64,000 bases of DNA, from assembly GCA_944989445.1 (NCBI GenBank), contig CALYLW010001029.1:62001-126000 (forward strand), read 5' to 3'. Below, in pieces: positions 45,005 to 56,963 of the stretch. Within the stretch, counting starts at the first letter, position 1; the number at the start of each line of letters is the position of its first letter. The translations under genes were made by a program, and so were the position numbers. The notes below the pieces were generated by a model. The model was not told the DNA's origin and ran no database searches. It saw only the letters and a list, made by a program, of their open reading frames with translations. Source of the stretch: Ampullaceana balthica (lineage: Eukaryota > Mollusca > Gastropoda > Lymnaeidae).

Positions 45005-45230
45005 CCTGCCATTTGGGAGGGGTGCGTTTCCATAATTTTGGTGTTTGGAGGGGTAGCTTACCAGGCATTGGGAGAGAGATGCCATACCTGGCATTTGGGG
45101 GGGGTGTCTTACATGACATTAGGGAAAGGTGCGTACCTGATATTGGCGGAGAGGTTTCGTAATTGACATTGGGGTAAAGTTGCAGTACCTGACATCGGGG
45201 AGTGATGTACCTGACATGTGTGGGTTTCGT
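45005..45230 (+). repeat. Degenerate tandem repeat (~35-40 bp)
   Basis: Recurring words cctggcatttgggggggg, gtacctgacattgggg and ggtttcgtaattgacattgg; about six diverged copies. Frames here are by-products. Confidence 0.65.
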
Positions 45231-45234
45231 ACAC

Positions 45235-45970
45235 ATTTTATTATAAACTTAGGTCAATGCTGCACAGAGCTTCCGGTGGAAACGTATTTCCTAATTTAAA
45301 TATTATTCATATTTTTATTTTTAATGGTTAAACTTGTTAATAGTACCCAAATGGGTCACCTTGAAGAAAGCCATAATTTTCCCCAATGAAATCCCCAAAT
45401 ACAACGTTCTTCCAGTTTCATTACTGGCTTGACTGAAACGGTGTGTGGGGAATTATTTTTTTCTCCAGTGGCATTAATGTTGCTTTAATGTCAACAGGGT
45501 GTAGAATGGAAATTTGGACAACTTTGCCAAGAAGTTTGAGAGTTGGTCTTAAAATTCCGCCTCTCAAATAAAGTGAGAGAGTGTCTCTGTCATATACAAT
45601 ATACAACAACGAACTTTGTCATAGTCCGCCCCTGGATGGTTGACGTATGTAAATCACGACTACCCATGACTACATCACGACTACTTCATCACTCAGCCTC
45701 TTAAAAAAAATATTAAGAAATTATTTTGAAGATTCGTTTTACTGTTGTAAAAAACATGTGTAAAGTTGTGAGTAGATGATTAAAAATTAACCATGAGTCA
45801 AGTAAGAAAATGGTACAATATAAGCTTTAAAATAACGCCCATGACCTTCACCTTGATCCTCGACCTTGGCCTGTTTTTATGAAGATACAAATGCAATTTT
45901 TAAACGCAAAGTAAATAAAGAAGTCAATGTATACGTGTTGTAAACATTCAACAGCGGCACAGAAAGCCAT
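45235..45970. other. No supported gene
   Basis: AT-rich; a small repeat of catcacgactac at 45650-45690. Confidence 0.45.
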
Positions 45971-45973
45971 TTA

Positions 45974-46209
45974 GGGGGCCATCCATAAAGTACGTCACGG
46001 TATTTTTGACCAGTTTTAACTCCCCCCTCCCCCCTGTCACAAAACCCTAAAGTACGTCACACTTTCGAACAATTTTTTTTTATTAACAAAATAATTAAAA
46101 TTTAATATAAAACACCGTGACGTCACACATGGCTGGGGACCCCCCCCCCTGTCACACTTTCTTACACCCCTCCCCCCATCTGGAGCGTAACGTACTTATG
46201 GACGGCCCC
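45974..46209. mobile_element. MITE with long inverted ends and TTA flanks (PIF/Harbinger-like)
   Basis: Left gggggccatccataaagtac and right gtacttatggacggcccc are ~22-bp imperfect inverted ends, each followed inward by gtcac/cgtaac words and C-runs. Flanks tta on both sides fit the 3-bp TWA duplication of PIF/Harbinger; the superfamily is inferred from that alone. Confidence 0.75.
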
Positions 46210-46214
46210 TTAAA

Positions 46215-47012
46215 CGAAAGAAAGTCATGGCATGGACAGCCTTGGACATGTCATGGAAGTTATGGACATGTCATGTACAATATTAAGGTTAGCATTGACA
46301 GCCATGAACTTTGCGATGAATGCCGCATGAGCAGCCATCAGGCAATGTGTTGCAATACTTCAATTCAATTTTGTACACATATGGGGACTTATATAGTAGA
46401 TTAACAAGTGCTATGATAATAGCGAGTTTAATTTATAGATTTTCAAAATTTATGTATAGATTATAGCGAAAAGAACTCGAAATATTCATACGTATAGAAT
46501 TTTGTTTTAAAACGTTATTCATAAATAGTACCTTTAAAAACTTCAACCACCACAACCGACGATAACCGCAAGCTACGGGCCGTTCTTTTGCCAACATTAC
46601 AGCCGAATTACAGCTTGAAACATTTGAAAGAGTCCAAGAGTGTTTTTTTATTACCAATTGCATATACGTATATTTAAGTTTATGTTTGTGATTTATTATG
46701 TATTATTCGCGACATAAAGATTCTGTAGCCCCACCATTCACAGAACGTACACTTTGGCTCCACACCAAAATATGCAACTCAATAAAAACATGACCAGGGT
46801 CAATGAAGGAAAGAAAGTTACGCCCCTTTACACGTTCTGACACGTGACCTGCCGGAGTTGCACGGTGGTAGATTTAAAAGTACGAATGTTGACAGCCTCA
46901 GCTTTGCTAAATTGTAAACAATATTGTTGGATTAATGGACACCAAACAGAAACAACACCTCAGAAAAATCGTATTAAGCCATTTTCTTGTAATCCCCCCG
47001 TAAATGCGTCAA
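46215..47012. other. No supported gene
   Basis: A short imperfect repeat of catggacatgtcatg at 46225-46280; otherwise apparently unique sequence. Confidence 0.45.
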
Positions 47013-47447
47013 GGTATAGGCCGAGGCACTGTATACTTAAAGGTGTAGGCCGAGACACTGTATACTTAAAGGTATAGGCCGAGACACTGTATACTTAAAT
47101 GTATAGGCCGAGACACTGTATACTTAAAGGTATAGGCCGAGACACTGTATACATAAAGGTATAGGCCGAGGCACTGTATACATAAAGGTATAGGCCGAGG
47201 CACTGTATACTTAAAGGTATAGGCCGAGACACTGTATACTTAAATGTGTAGGCCGAGACACTGTATACTTAAAGGTGTAGGCCGAGACACTGTATACTTA
47301 AAGGTGTAGGCCGAGACACTGTATACTTAAAGGTATAGGCCGAGGCACTGTATGCTTAAAGGTATAGGCCGAGACACTGTATACTTAAATGTATAGGCCG
47401 AGACACTGTATACTTAAAGGTATAGGCCGAGACACTGTATACTTAAA
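47013..47447 (+). repeat. Minisatellite, 29-bp unit, 15 copies
   Basis: Unit ggtataggccgagacactgt plus atacttaaa. Spans 435 bp, exactly 15 units with no indels. Variants ggtgtagg, ggcact, atacataaa and aatgta are scattered between copies. Confidence 0.97.
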
Positions 47448-47892
47448 TGCTGTCAACTCAATTCTTGTATATAAGCTTTGCGGGTTCAGCCGAGAACTCC
47501 AGATTAACACTCCTAGATACCGGTGTCAAGCCATATTTTGAGGTCGTGAAGATATTTTCAGAATACAAATAGAAGAAGTATACTACGCGCTTTCGGTGGA
47601 ACAAAAGCGACTTTAATTCTGTATGCTACCAGCTACATGATAAGGAATGATAAAATCCATTTTTCTTTGAAAGATGTTGGATGGTAGGAATGTTAAAGAA
47701 TGCCTTCTTGTAGGACAATAAGAATGTTAAAGAATGTCTTACCTAGCCCGTAGATCGACGCCTTTCATACATAGGCTCGGCGTTTCTCTGCTTGACTGAA
47801 CTGCGGCTTTCTGTATACGCATTGGTGTCTGTAGTACGTGACCAGGGGGAATTTTAACTGCAAAGTCGCGTTGATGTTTTCAGTTACATACA
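47448..47892. other. No supported gene
   Basis: Apparently unique. A small repeat ttaaagaatg(c/t)cttac/tg at 47690-47735. Confidence 0.4.
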
Positions 47893-47900
47893 TATCAGGT

Positions 47901-48055
47901 CTATGGCGGATTAAGGGGGTGCTGATGGGGCTAAAGCCAGGGGCCCCAAATGATTTAAGGGCCCCAAACGTACTATATTGTATAATAAAGGTGTCTGGAC
48001 CGGGCCCCGGGTGGAATTGCAGCCAGGGGCCCCATGCAATCTTGACCCGCCCCTG
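47901..48055. mobile_element. hAT-type MITE with perfect TSD (tatcaggt)
   Basis: Starts ctatggcggattaag and ends cttgacccgcccctg; perfect flanks tatcaggt at 47893-47900 and 48056-48063. Body has repeated aggggcccca words, as in the elements at 11358 and 16544. Confidence 0.88.
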
Positions 48056-48063
48056 TATCAGGT

Positions 48064-50075
48064 TACCATTTCAGACCTTCATGAAATTTGATTTAACTTG
48101 TGCCACAACCACATTATCGATATATCGGATGAACTCGACGAGCGATGTACTGTCATTGATATTTCTACAGTGAACCTAAAAATAATCAGTATCAACGTTT
48201 TGGGCAATCAATAAAAATCTGAATGAATTTTCGAGTTCTTTGCATTTTTTCCTGCTTTGGAACCGTGCTGTTTTCTGTTTGATTCAACTGTAGTGAACTT
48301 ATTATTGGCCAAATTCTCTCATCTCGGAGAGTTGACATTTTCTTCTGAGTTTCATCTCTCGTAACATTTTATTTACTTAGATTTTGTGGATCCGGATTTA
48401 CATGCATCTGCTTGGATCCTAAAATTTAAGAGAATTCAGTCTTAAAGAAATTATTTTTCAAAGTTATTAAAATGACACAAAAATACCCACTGAAAGATTG
48501 CACAACTGATGTAATTAAATAGACTTTTATGTGCGATACTATTTCTCTGTTTTAGTACTTTATTTTATTACTATTATACTTTTGATTTTTTTCAATATCT
48601 TGCCTACTATTTTACTTTAGCGAGACACATAATTTCAGCAATTTCACATGTATGAGTTTAAATAAATGCTTGAAGTGGGAAAACTTAGTTTTTCAACACA
48701 ATTTCTTTATGGGAAAAAATGTGTTTATATCTTTGAAATGTCTGTCCTGTCTGTTCGAGCTTTGAACAGCAATTCCTCCTGAACCATACCAGATAGAGTG
48801 TTCGGTTCTCTGCAAATATGTTAAGGAAGTCCCAAGGATGTGCACGGGCCCAAAAAAAATACCGAAAAGATTTCCTGGATAAAAAGAAAATAATATTTAA
48901 AAATATCAGTATTATTTTGTCAATTTCTCGTCAACCATAACAGCTATTCAATTGGGTTGGGGGAAAAAAACGCCAAACGATAGCTAATAATATTTAGAAT
49001 AACGTTCGAGAAGTAACTTTTCAAAAATCTCTTTTCGTTCGACCCCCGTCATTTTAGCAGCAATTTGTAGATATCAATTGTTTTGTTTACTTTCAGAATT
49101 ATTGATCAGAAATGACTTTTAATGACGCAATTTTTCCCATGGGAAATCTAGAATGATTTTCCTTGAATAAAAAAATTCGGAAATTCTTTATCGGAAATTG
49201 CGTTTAAATACTCATTCGAGTTTTTATTACTTGTTTCTTCCTGTTATTTTGTTTTTAGGTCTTCCCTTATTAGCCGCGTTTTGAGCTGGTGCAGTTCAGC
49301 ACTTATTTATATCTGCAGGCGCACAGCCTTAGAATCTTAGAAGATTAAAATTATGAAAACTTATCGGGATGGGGGAAATATTTTACATAAACATGAAAAT
49401 GAAATAGTAAAACTTTGAAAATCCCCTGAACTTAATACACTATCCATGGCTGACCATACTGTGAGCCCATAAATCATGTATCACCAGGCCTGGAAAGACG
49501 TGACAAGATACCAGCTACATTAAAGCCCATAGACTTGAGACTATAAACTATCTGGAGTCGTGCTGGAGACGAATGACCTAGTCTCTCGATGCACTCTCTT
49601 TCGTCAAACCTCTGCTCCCCCGCCCATTCTGCAGACTGCAGTCATCGACTTTTATTTGTAACGTTTGGCTAAATGGCTGAGACCAGAAGCGGCGAGCTTT
49701 TTAAAGGGATGCATCAAAAGTTTGGTCGTGTGTCTAAAACAGAATGACTTTGACTCTGGGTTTCCTAGACCGACACTGACAAGTCATAGACTCAACACTG
49801 TGTACAGGCTGGAGAATGATATAGTTCGTCCCTAATAAAGAAAACAAACTTTTTGATTTTAACTCGCGAAAATTGCTTACTCCCCTCTCCTCGTCCCCGT
49901 GGTACAATACTGTCAACATTATTTTTTGTAGAACTAAATATGCGCGATATGAAATGGTGTGCAAGTAATTTTAAGCATCTCGATTTTCATCTTATAACCT
50001 GACACTATTGTTATAAATATACATTCTCGACAGCCTATCCCCCTTGCCGCTAAATATAGGGGCCATTAAGCGGCC
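48064..50075. other. Gene-free stretch
   Basis: About 2 kb, AT-rich, apparently unique; no frame with a recognisable motif. Confidence 0.5.
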
Positions 50076-50389
50076 TGTAACGGCAACAATGGGGTCTAAA
50101 AATATGAATAGTCTGAATCTGAAACATCTCGTAGCTGTCAGCTGGCCTTGTGACCAGTACCCGTGACGCCGCCACGCTTCGGTTACCGCCAGTGACGCAC
50201 AACTGGTCATGCTGGTCAAGGGTCTCGCAGAAGTGAGCGACAACAAGTGATCTGTGTGTTCTATGTGAAGGGCCGCTCGGGTGTCGATAGACTGGTGTGT
50301 GAAGGCCGGTCACTGTCTTTCCACAGTGTCTGTGACGTCAATGCTCTTTAGCCGTTGTCGTTCCGTGTTGCGACTCCAATATATTCACA
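50076..50389 (+). mobile_element. Candidate LTR of a retrotransposon
   Basis: Begins tgtaacggcaac and ends atattcaca, the TG...CA pattern of LTRs, with a GC-richer body than its surroundings. Directly downstream is tggcgcctgaact, close to a tRNA primer-binding site (tggcgcccgaac type). No second LTR, gag or pol sequence follows, so at best this is an isolated 5' end. Confidence 0.35.
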
Positions 50390-50390
50390 G

Positions 50391-50403
50391 TGGCGCCTGA
50401 ACT
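50391..50403 (+). other. Possible tRNA primer-binding site
   Basis: tggcgcctgaact begins one base after the candidate LTR and differs by one base over its first 12 from the common tggcgcccgaac primer-binding sequence. Meaningful only if the LTR call is right. Confidence 0.3.
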
Positions 50404-51765
50404 AACCATTGTCACTTTCTTTAACCGGAAGAGGTATGTTAATAAATCACTCAATATTCTGTTACTCAACTTACACTTACACATGCTATTGTTTATTTAT
50501 CTACACCACACACTGGTTCGTTCTTAAGTAATTTAAGTATTGCATTTCGTTACACCGATTGTCATTAAATAACGGAATCCATTATCCGCTGGCCTATCCT
50601 TTAGGATTTTGTCAAAATTATGTAGCAAATAAATACATTTTACCACAATATTCCTTCTCACTTTTTAATATTAATGTTGTTTTGCCTTGGATTTTCCCTT
50701 GAATGTAGTGATATGTAAAGCATTTCGAAATATTTATAGTTAAGACTTCTCTTTTTGAACGCTTGGGTTCCTAACACGACTTAAGTGTGCATTGAGGAAT
50801 CATTCGGCCTAAAACAAGGAAACCGACGTGAACATTTGCAGTAATTCCAAATGTTTTTCGTCTCAACATAAAAGCAAACAGTGGTGATAAGGAGTTAAGA
50901 GCTTGTAGTATGACGCCCCGGGGCGCCTGATTCGATAACCTCATTTTCAGACAACAGGATGCCGCTTTTGTTTTTAATTACTGATAAATCCCCGAAATAA
51001 TAATCCGCTTGAAGCTTTGTTTTGGTTTAACATAAGTCAGAGTCACAATCACATAGTACATAATCTTGCATCGTTTACTGTTGATCTTTAATGGTTTGAT
51101 AATAATATTGATGTATAAAGTTCTTTATATTCAAACCGCGCAGTTGCAGTCAGTAGCGAGGGGAAATGGGGGAGTGGGGGTGGATTAGTGTAATTTTGTC
51201 CATTTATAACGAGAGCGTCACTTCTGGTTAGTTACTGATCTCTGTTTGTGGAATGGGGCGACGACAATGTACCCCCCAGGATCATGGCAATAACGCGTTA
51301 ACTAAAACCTTGTAACACGTTTCACCTTTGTTGCTACGGTGATTAATGTTCAATCTAAGCCATGAATACTATTTACACGTACTAAAAATGCCGCCCCCCT
51401 CCCAGGATATGGCCACAGCATTTTATTGACTGGGAATCACGAGAAAATAACGACGGAGAGGTCATGTCACGTGACATTGTGACTGTCAAGTACCGGTACG
51501 CGGTACAAGAATGAATCTTAGCGCTGACGCTTGTCATTGTTTTCCTGATTGTTTTATTGCTCGATTTACTGCTGGCCGATGTAAGTATAGAGATTTATGT
51601 GCGGGTAAGGGGTTAGGGTGGTATTTATACTTTTGTTGAGTAGGAATGCCTTGTATTTTTCTTGGGTCTCCGGGTATGGTAGTGATAAATGTGACTATGT
51701 GTGTTTGGGGGTTTGGGGGGTTCATTATGCGTAAGTGGCCAGCTAGTGTTTGTGTATGTGTGTTT
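50404..51765. other. No supported gene
   Basis: AT-rich, apparently unique; no gag/pol similarity seen downstream of the LTR candidate. Confidence 0.45.
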
Positions 51766-52808
51766 GCAGAGGCGTCGCTAGGGTTGGTCTCACCCAGTGC
51801 GGTAGCTCGTGGTTTCACCCCCTCACAGCTTACATCATAGACTACCTCCGGGTCTGCCAGTGCCAAGTAACGGGAACATACCGATTTTTACAATTTTGGT
51901 GTCACCCCTATGATCCAATTTAATTTGAAACATGCTCATTTTCATACAGAAAATACGGCTTTTATGTCAAAGCTTTGTGGCGTCTTATTGAAGAAGGGGT
52001 CTAAGTTTTTGTGACGGCGTGTGACGATGGGGGGAATGGGGTGAAAAATCAGCCAAAATAGAGTGTTTCATTTATGGTCGGCCACTTAGTCGATTATATT
52101 ATTGTTTTTAAAAATTAATAAACATGAGTAAATAATTAAAATTGAAACGAAGTAAAGCTGGGTAACATGTTTACCATTGTATGCCCTATTAATGTAAGCA
52201 GTAATAAAAGAGGGCCGCATAAGATTATATACCTAAAAATACACATTTATAAAAATACAAGATACTTGTTTTAAAGGCCACAAGAAAGTCCCAAAATCTC
52301 TAATTTTAACATTTTTATTTAAATAAAAGGCGCCCAAAAATAAATTAGCCAAGGGCGTCAAAAACACAGTTACGCCACGTAAAAACTGTCGTGGCGATAT
52401 TAATAGCACACATTATTCGGCCCAGCGGTGATGTGTTTTTTGGGTAGTATTTCTTATAAAAGCATAATCTGTGACTTATACCACTTAATTTTTGAAACAA
52501 ATGGATACGTTTTTTGAGCGATTAAAAATTTTTGAATGGTTTTGCGTCAGTTATAATATTCACTATGTAATCAAACAAATGTGTGCGAATCCGTTAATTA
52601 AGACTCGAAATTACGAATATTTTTGTTTCACCTTGGTTTTCCCCTTCAAAAGAAAAAGGGCGGTTGTTGGAAATGTTTGTATTTTTCAAATGCCCACAAA
52701 TGCCGCCCCTAAATGAGTACCGCCCGGGGCGGACCGCCCCTACCCCCCCCTAGCTACACCACTGTGCCACCCGGTGCGGTCCGCACCACCCAAGTGACGC
52801 CACTGTGC
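51766..52808. mobile_element. cagaggcgtcactag-family MITE split by nested insertion(s)
   Basis: The left end cagaggcgtcgctagggttgg continues as in the copy at 24601 (gtgccaagtaacgggaacat). The matching right end (gtgccacccggtgcggtccg, accacccaagtgacgccactg) lies 1 kb away. Between them sit other repeat-like sequences, including ccgcccggggcggaccgccc near 52720. No matching target duplication; end pairing inferred from family order. Confidence 0.6.
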
Positions 52809-52940
52809 AGCTTTCGAGAGGGTAGGTAATATTTGTTTCGGTGAAGAGTTTCTCAATAATCTCAGGTCTGTGACTCAGAAATTTGAAATGAAACAAGATT
52901 ATCCTTTCGATATTGTCAGTCAGAATACATCCTTCTGTCT

Positions 52941-53038
52941 TGTACATTAATTCACGGTGGCTGTTGTACTTTTATTCACGGTGGCTGTTGTACATTTATT
53001 CACGGTGGCTGTTGTACATTTATTCACGGTGGCTGTTG
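52941..53038 (+). repeat. Minisatellite, 24-bp unit, 4 copies
   Basis: Unit attcacggtggctgttgtac plus attt, nearly identical copies. Confidence 0.93.
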
Positions 53039-53327
53039 CAGACGGATCATACTGAAAACAAAATGTTTCTTTAAAAATTGTTTTAACGCTAAACCCACAC
53101 TAAGTCCAGTGGCGCAGCTAGGCTTAATGCCACCCACATGGATGCCCCGAGAATTAAGCCACCCCATTCTAAGAAAAGACCAACCTTGACATAAAAAAAT
53201 AATTGACACAGAGGCCCATGCTGACACTGTCTAACCCCCCCCTCCCCCACCCCCTATATGTGTATAACTTTGAACGTTTATTTTCTCACTCTTTAAAATC
53301 GTGGGAAATTATCAAAAATCCCAAGTG
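53039..53327. other. MITE fragment, otherwise unannotated
   Basis: cagtggcgcagctaggctta at 53108 followed by tgccacccacatgg resembles the left end of a further MITE type; no right end found. Confidence 0.35.
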
Positions 53328-53335
53328 CCGTAAAC

Positions 53336-53520
53336 CAGTGCTTCTCAAACTTTTTAGTATGGTGGACCGGCAGGAATTTTTTCCCTTGCACCAGGGACCG
53401 GTACCATATTTTCCCAGTACTGAGGATTTTTTCGGTCCTTTTTTGATAACTTCTGCGGACCGGCTGCGGATGGCCCACGGACCGGCACCGGTCCGCGGAC
53501 CACCACTTTGAGAAGCACTG
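53336..53520. mobile_element. hAT-type MITE, cagtgcttctcaaa family, copy 2
   Basis: Ends cagtgcttctcaaacttt and ccactttgagaagcactg; perfect 8-bp flanks ccgtaaac at 53328-53335 and 53521-53528. Body closely matches the copy at 11646. Confidence 0.95.
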
Positions 53521-53755
53521 CCGTAAACCTCTTGGTAGGTAGTAATGTAGTTTCAAAAGAGCAACGTAAAATTAAATTTGCGGTGATATTAAATAAAAGA
53601 AGATTGTAAACAAAAAAATTAATAGAAAAAAGAAAAATGCCACACACCATGTCAAGCTTTCCCCATTTCCTCATGGTTTAGGGGCACTTTGAAAATAAAT
53701 GAAAGTCAAAAGGAAATTGAGGGATTTTTTTAAAAAAGTTTTATTTATAAAGATA

Positions 53756-53918
53756 CAGAAGCGTAACTGGGTTTTCCGCGCCCTTGGCTGTTTCATTTTT
53801 TCGACGCCCTTGAGAAATAGGGAAAATACTAAATTATACAGAATAAATTGAATATTGAAGGATTAGCACTCGGCGCCCTTGGCAACTGCCCCGATGCCCA
53901 TGCGTTGTTACGCCGCTG
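53756..53918. mobile_element. hAT-type MITE, cagaagcgtaactgg family, copy 2
   Basis: Ends cagaagcgtaactggg and gttgttacgccgctg; flanks taaagata / taaacata match at 7 of 8. Near-identical body to the copy at 39222. Confidence 0.92.
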
Positions 53919-53926
53919 TAAACATA

Positions 53927-54763
53927 TATGTAATTGGTGTGTGGTTGGGGGGGGAGTAATGCATTGTAGTAAGTAAAGTGGCATATTAAATATATCTGAT
54001 ATTTTACGTAACACTTCATAGTAAAATCATCACAATTACATTTTCTGACAGACACTGAAACGTCGTAGCTTTAATTGGCTTGACTTTATCCCACAAGCGA
54101 ATTTTTTCTGTTTTCTGGTTCAGGAACTCTCATCTACTTAACACAGTTTTTTAGACTTAGTTTCTGTCACAGATGGTCATTTAGGAGTCCAATCAATGTA
54201 GTCCCAGACATTAATTTATATTGGACTGAATAGTGTTTATACAGGTATCCATGGATGTAACTGATGACTAATTTAAAGTTGGCCCTCCACCACAGTTTTT
54301 AAGGGTCGTTTCCATCGTCTCAGCGGCTCTGATGGTCCGTGGCGCCATTGAACCAAGTTATATACATGATATTTCTTTCTTTGTTTAGTCGGAGTTGCTT
54401 GTCTGTGGATTGACACCCCCCACCTCCCTTTCTTTCCTATTCTGAATTGTTCCAAAATAAATTACGTTATTTCTGATCCAGATTTCGTAAAATTGTCCAG
54501 TCTTAGGGCTAACAAATTTAAATAGATATACAATATACATGTAAGTAAATTTTTTGAAGTTTCAAGTTTTCAATTTTAAGATGAAGCGTTTACTTTTTTT
54601 TTAAAACTGGTGGGCTCTTGTTCTAAATCTTATTTATTTAGAACATCATGGACGTGGTAATACTATGTAAGTTTGAACAAACTATTCTCTCTTTTTTTCC
54701 CCATGATTTTACTCCTTAACTCTCATAACACTTAGAAAAATAGAGCTCCCCTGGTGAGAAATG
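53927..54763. other. No supported gene
   Basis: AT-rich, apparently unique; no motif-bearing frame. Confidence 0.45.
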
Positions 54764-55298
54764 TATCTGAAACAAAACACTCTGGGTAGATTTCATTGTA
54801 TGTTCCATTCAGCATGCCTTTCAGATATACAAAGTATATCCGGAACAAAATACTCCGGGAAGACTTCATTGTATGATCCATTCAGCGTGCATTTCAGTAC
54901 ATGTATACAAATTATATCTGGAACAAAACACTCTGGGTAGACTCTCATTGTATGTTCCATTCAGCGTGCCTTTCAGATATACAAATTATATCCGGAACAA
55001 AACACTCTGGGTAGATCTTTATTGTATTTGCCATTCAACGTGCCTTTCACTTTCAGATGCATACAAATTATATCGGAACAAAACACCCGGGAAGACTTCA
55101 TTGTATGATCCATTCAGCGTGCCTTTCAGATACATGTATACAAATTATATCTGGAACAAAACTCTCCGGGAAGACTTCATTGTATGATCCATTCAGCGTG
55201 CCTTTCAGATACATATATAAAAATTATATCTGGAACAAAACACTCCGGGAAGACTTCATTGTATGATCCATTCAGCGTGCCTTTCAGATATACAACAT
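54764..55298 (+). repeat. Minisatellite, 73-82-bp unit, 7 copies
   Basis: Units contain tatctggaacaaaacactc, gggaagacttcattgtatg, atccattcagcgtgcctttc and agatatacaaa. Length varies through small indels around the agatacatgtatac segment. A ~100-codon frame across it repeats with the units and is not credible as a gene. Confidence 0.93.
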
Positions 55299-55964
55299 AG
55301 AATTAAAATGGTTTTCAAGATGTGTGATTTAAAGACATCCCATCCTGCTCTTAAACCCCAAAAGATTGTTTATAAGTTTTTGGTATGCATACTAACGGCG
55401 CAATATCTGGAAACATCTGTTCCTCTACTGTTTATTATTTCGGTGCCGAGCGCATCAACATCCTAATAGTAATCCGGTCCAGGTATTATGGTCAAATCTG
55501 CGACCAAGCCGTGACTTTCTGACAACTTGCCACTTAGGCCTATTATCACCGTGGATAGTACTTAACGTTGCTAGGAAACGGACGGGACAGCTTCGACCGC
55601 CTCGGGTTTTTGATGAGAGATTTGTTTGTCGGTGTGTTTGTGGGGCGGAAAGCGGTGGACAGCAGGTTTTTAAGGGGAATTTGGAATCGAAAATTAGTTT
55701 ACTACTTCCTCTCCCAGAATACACATTCTATTTGTGAAGACGATAAAGAGGCATTGTTGGGACGCGTGTGTGGTGGTGGGAAGAGGGGGGGGGGAGGCAG
55801 TTCTTTTGTCAATAAGAAATATTCTCATGAATGCAAACGCATGGGCTGTAGATCTCAAGTTATTTCCCCTTCGGTACCCACGCCTATTATTTAACAGCCT
55901 TATAATTTAAATTAGTTGTTCGTTTATTATTTTATCTTGTGTAATTCTTCTTTTAAAAATTATT
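55299..55964. other. No supported gene
   Basis: A 108-codon plus frame at 55568-55894 and a minus frame overlap a GC-richer patch; neither has a motif I know. Confidence 0.35.
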
Positions 55965-56470
55965 TTAAAATTTATATTAACTCGTGGTGTCTGTTTGTTT
56001 GAACCCTTGATTGCTTGCTTGATTGTTGGTCACCAAAACTTTGGATCGATTTTAACCCACTTCCTCGTAAGCTAGCGAGCTGAAATTTAGCAGGCAGTTT
56101 CGTGGCGATGATAAAAACTATGTATCAAAGTTTCAGATCGATCGCATGTACTGTAATTAAATTATTGAATTTTTAGATTATTTTATTTATCTCTATTTAT
56201 CATGTTATTTTTTTTAGATATAGTGTCGCGGTGCGTATTATATTGATCAACCTTTCTGTCGCGCAATAAGGCGCGTATTTTATTGACAACACTTTTTATA
56301 AACATATTCCTGATCGGTGCGCATTATGTTAAACATGTTTAAGAGACATAACTACAATTTTGTATTTTTGGATGGTCTTGCGCTGCGTATTATTATGAAC
56401 AGTCTCTAGTTACGTCTCGTATATAAAGGATTTATAGTGAAAAACTTGGTTTTTTACGTTTTTTAAAATT
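55965..56470 (-). repeat. Inverted copy of the 60.3-61.8 kb repeat family
   Basis: Reads as the reverse complement of 60270-60761: tttatattaactcgtgg, ccaaaactttggatcgattt, gtgcgtattatattgatc, tttctgtcgcgcaataagg, atattcctgatcggtgcgca and ggatggtcttgcgctgcg all have inverted matches there. Ends contain ataaaggattta. It is most like the first of the three tandem units. Confidence 0.88.
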
Positions 56471-56611
56471 ATATCCCTTGACGGATAAAAGGCGTCACTA
56501 AGTAAGGTTACTGTGACTAGAGTGCCGACGGTCTATGTGGACACCATTTAACTTTATGATGGCCCATTGGTAGATGCCATTCAACTCATCTTTGAAGAGA
56601 CTGATATAGCG

Positions 56612-56710
56612 CTGTGCTTCTCAAAGTGGTGGTCCTCGGACCGGTGCCGGTCTGTAGGCCATCCGAAAATTATTTCCTGTCCGCCACACTAAAAAGTATG
56701 AGAAGCACTG
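56612..56710. mobile_element. hAT-type MITE, cagtgcttctcaaa family, copy 3 (short)
   Basis: Starts ctgtgcttctcaaagtgg and ends atgagaagcactg; flanks atatagcg / atatagag match at 7 of 8. Only 99 bp, mostly the two ends. Confidence 0.87.
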
Positions 56711-56963
56711 ATATAGAGCACCTAATAAGGAAAATTCACTTGAAATTTGAAACAAGACAAAAACAATGTTGGCAAAAGTAGGGGTCACTCAAACCTATTT
56801 TTTGTGTATGCCCAAAAATTCTTTCCTGTCCGCCACACTAAAACGTTTGAGAAGCACTGATATAGAGCACCTAATAAGGAACATACGCTTGAAATTTGAA
56901 ACAAGACAAAAACAATTTTGGCAAAAGTGGGAGTCACTCAAACCTATTTTTTTTGTATATGCC
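56662..56963 (+). repeat. ~149-bp tandem duplication including a MITE end
   Basis: The right end of the MITE plus downstream sequence (gatatagagcacctaataag, gaaatttgaaacaagac, ggcaaaagta/tgggagtcac) is present twice with a 149-bp period. The second copy retains tttcctgtccgccacac and the cactg end. Confidence 0.9.

Noticed and set aside
54873..55266. Repeat protein encoded by the 54.8-55.3 kb minisatellite
   Set aside because: Units vary from 73 to 82 bp, so the frame is not kept; the open frames are partial and accidental.
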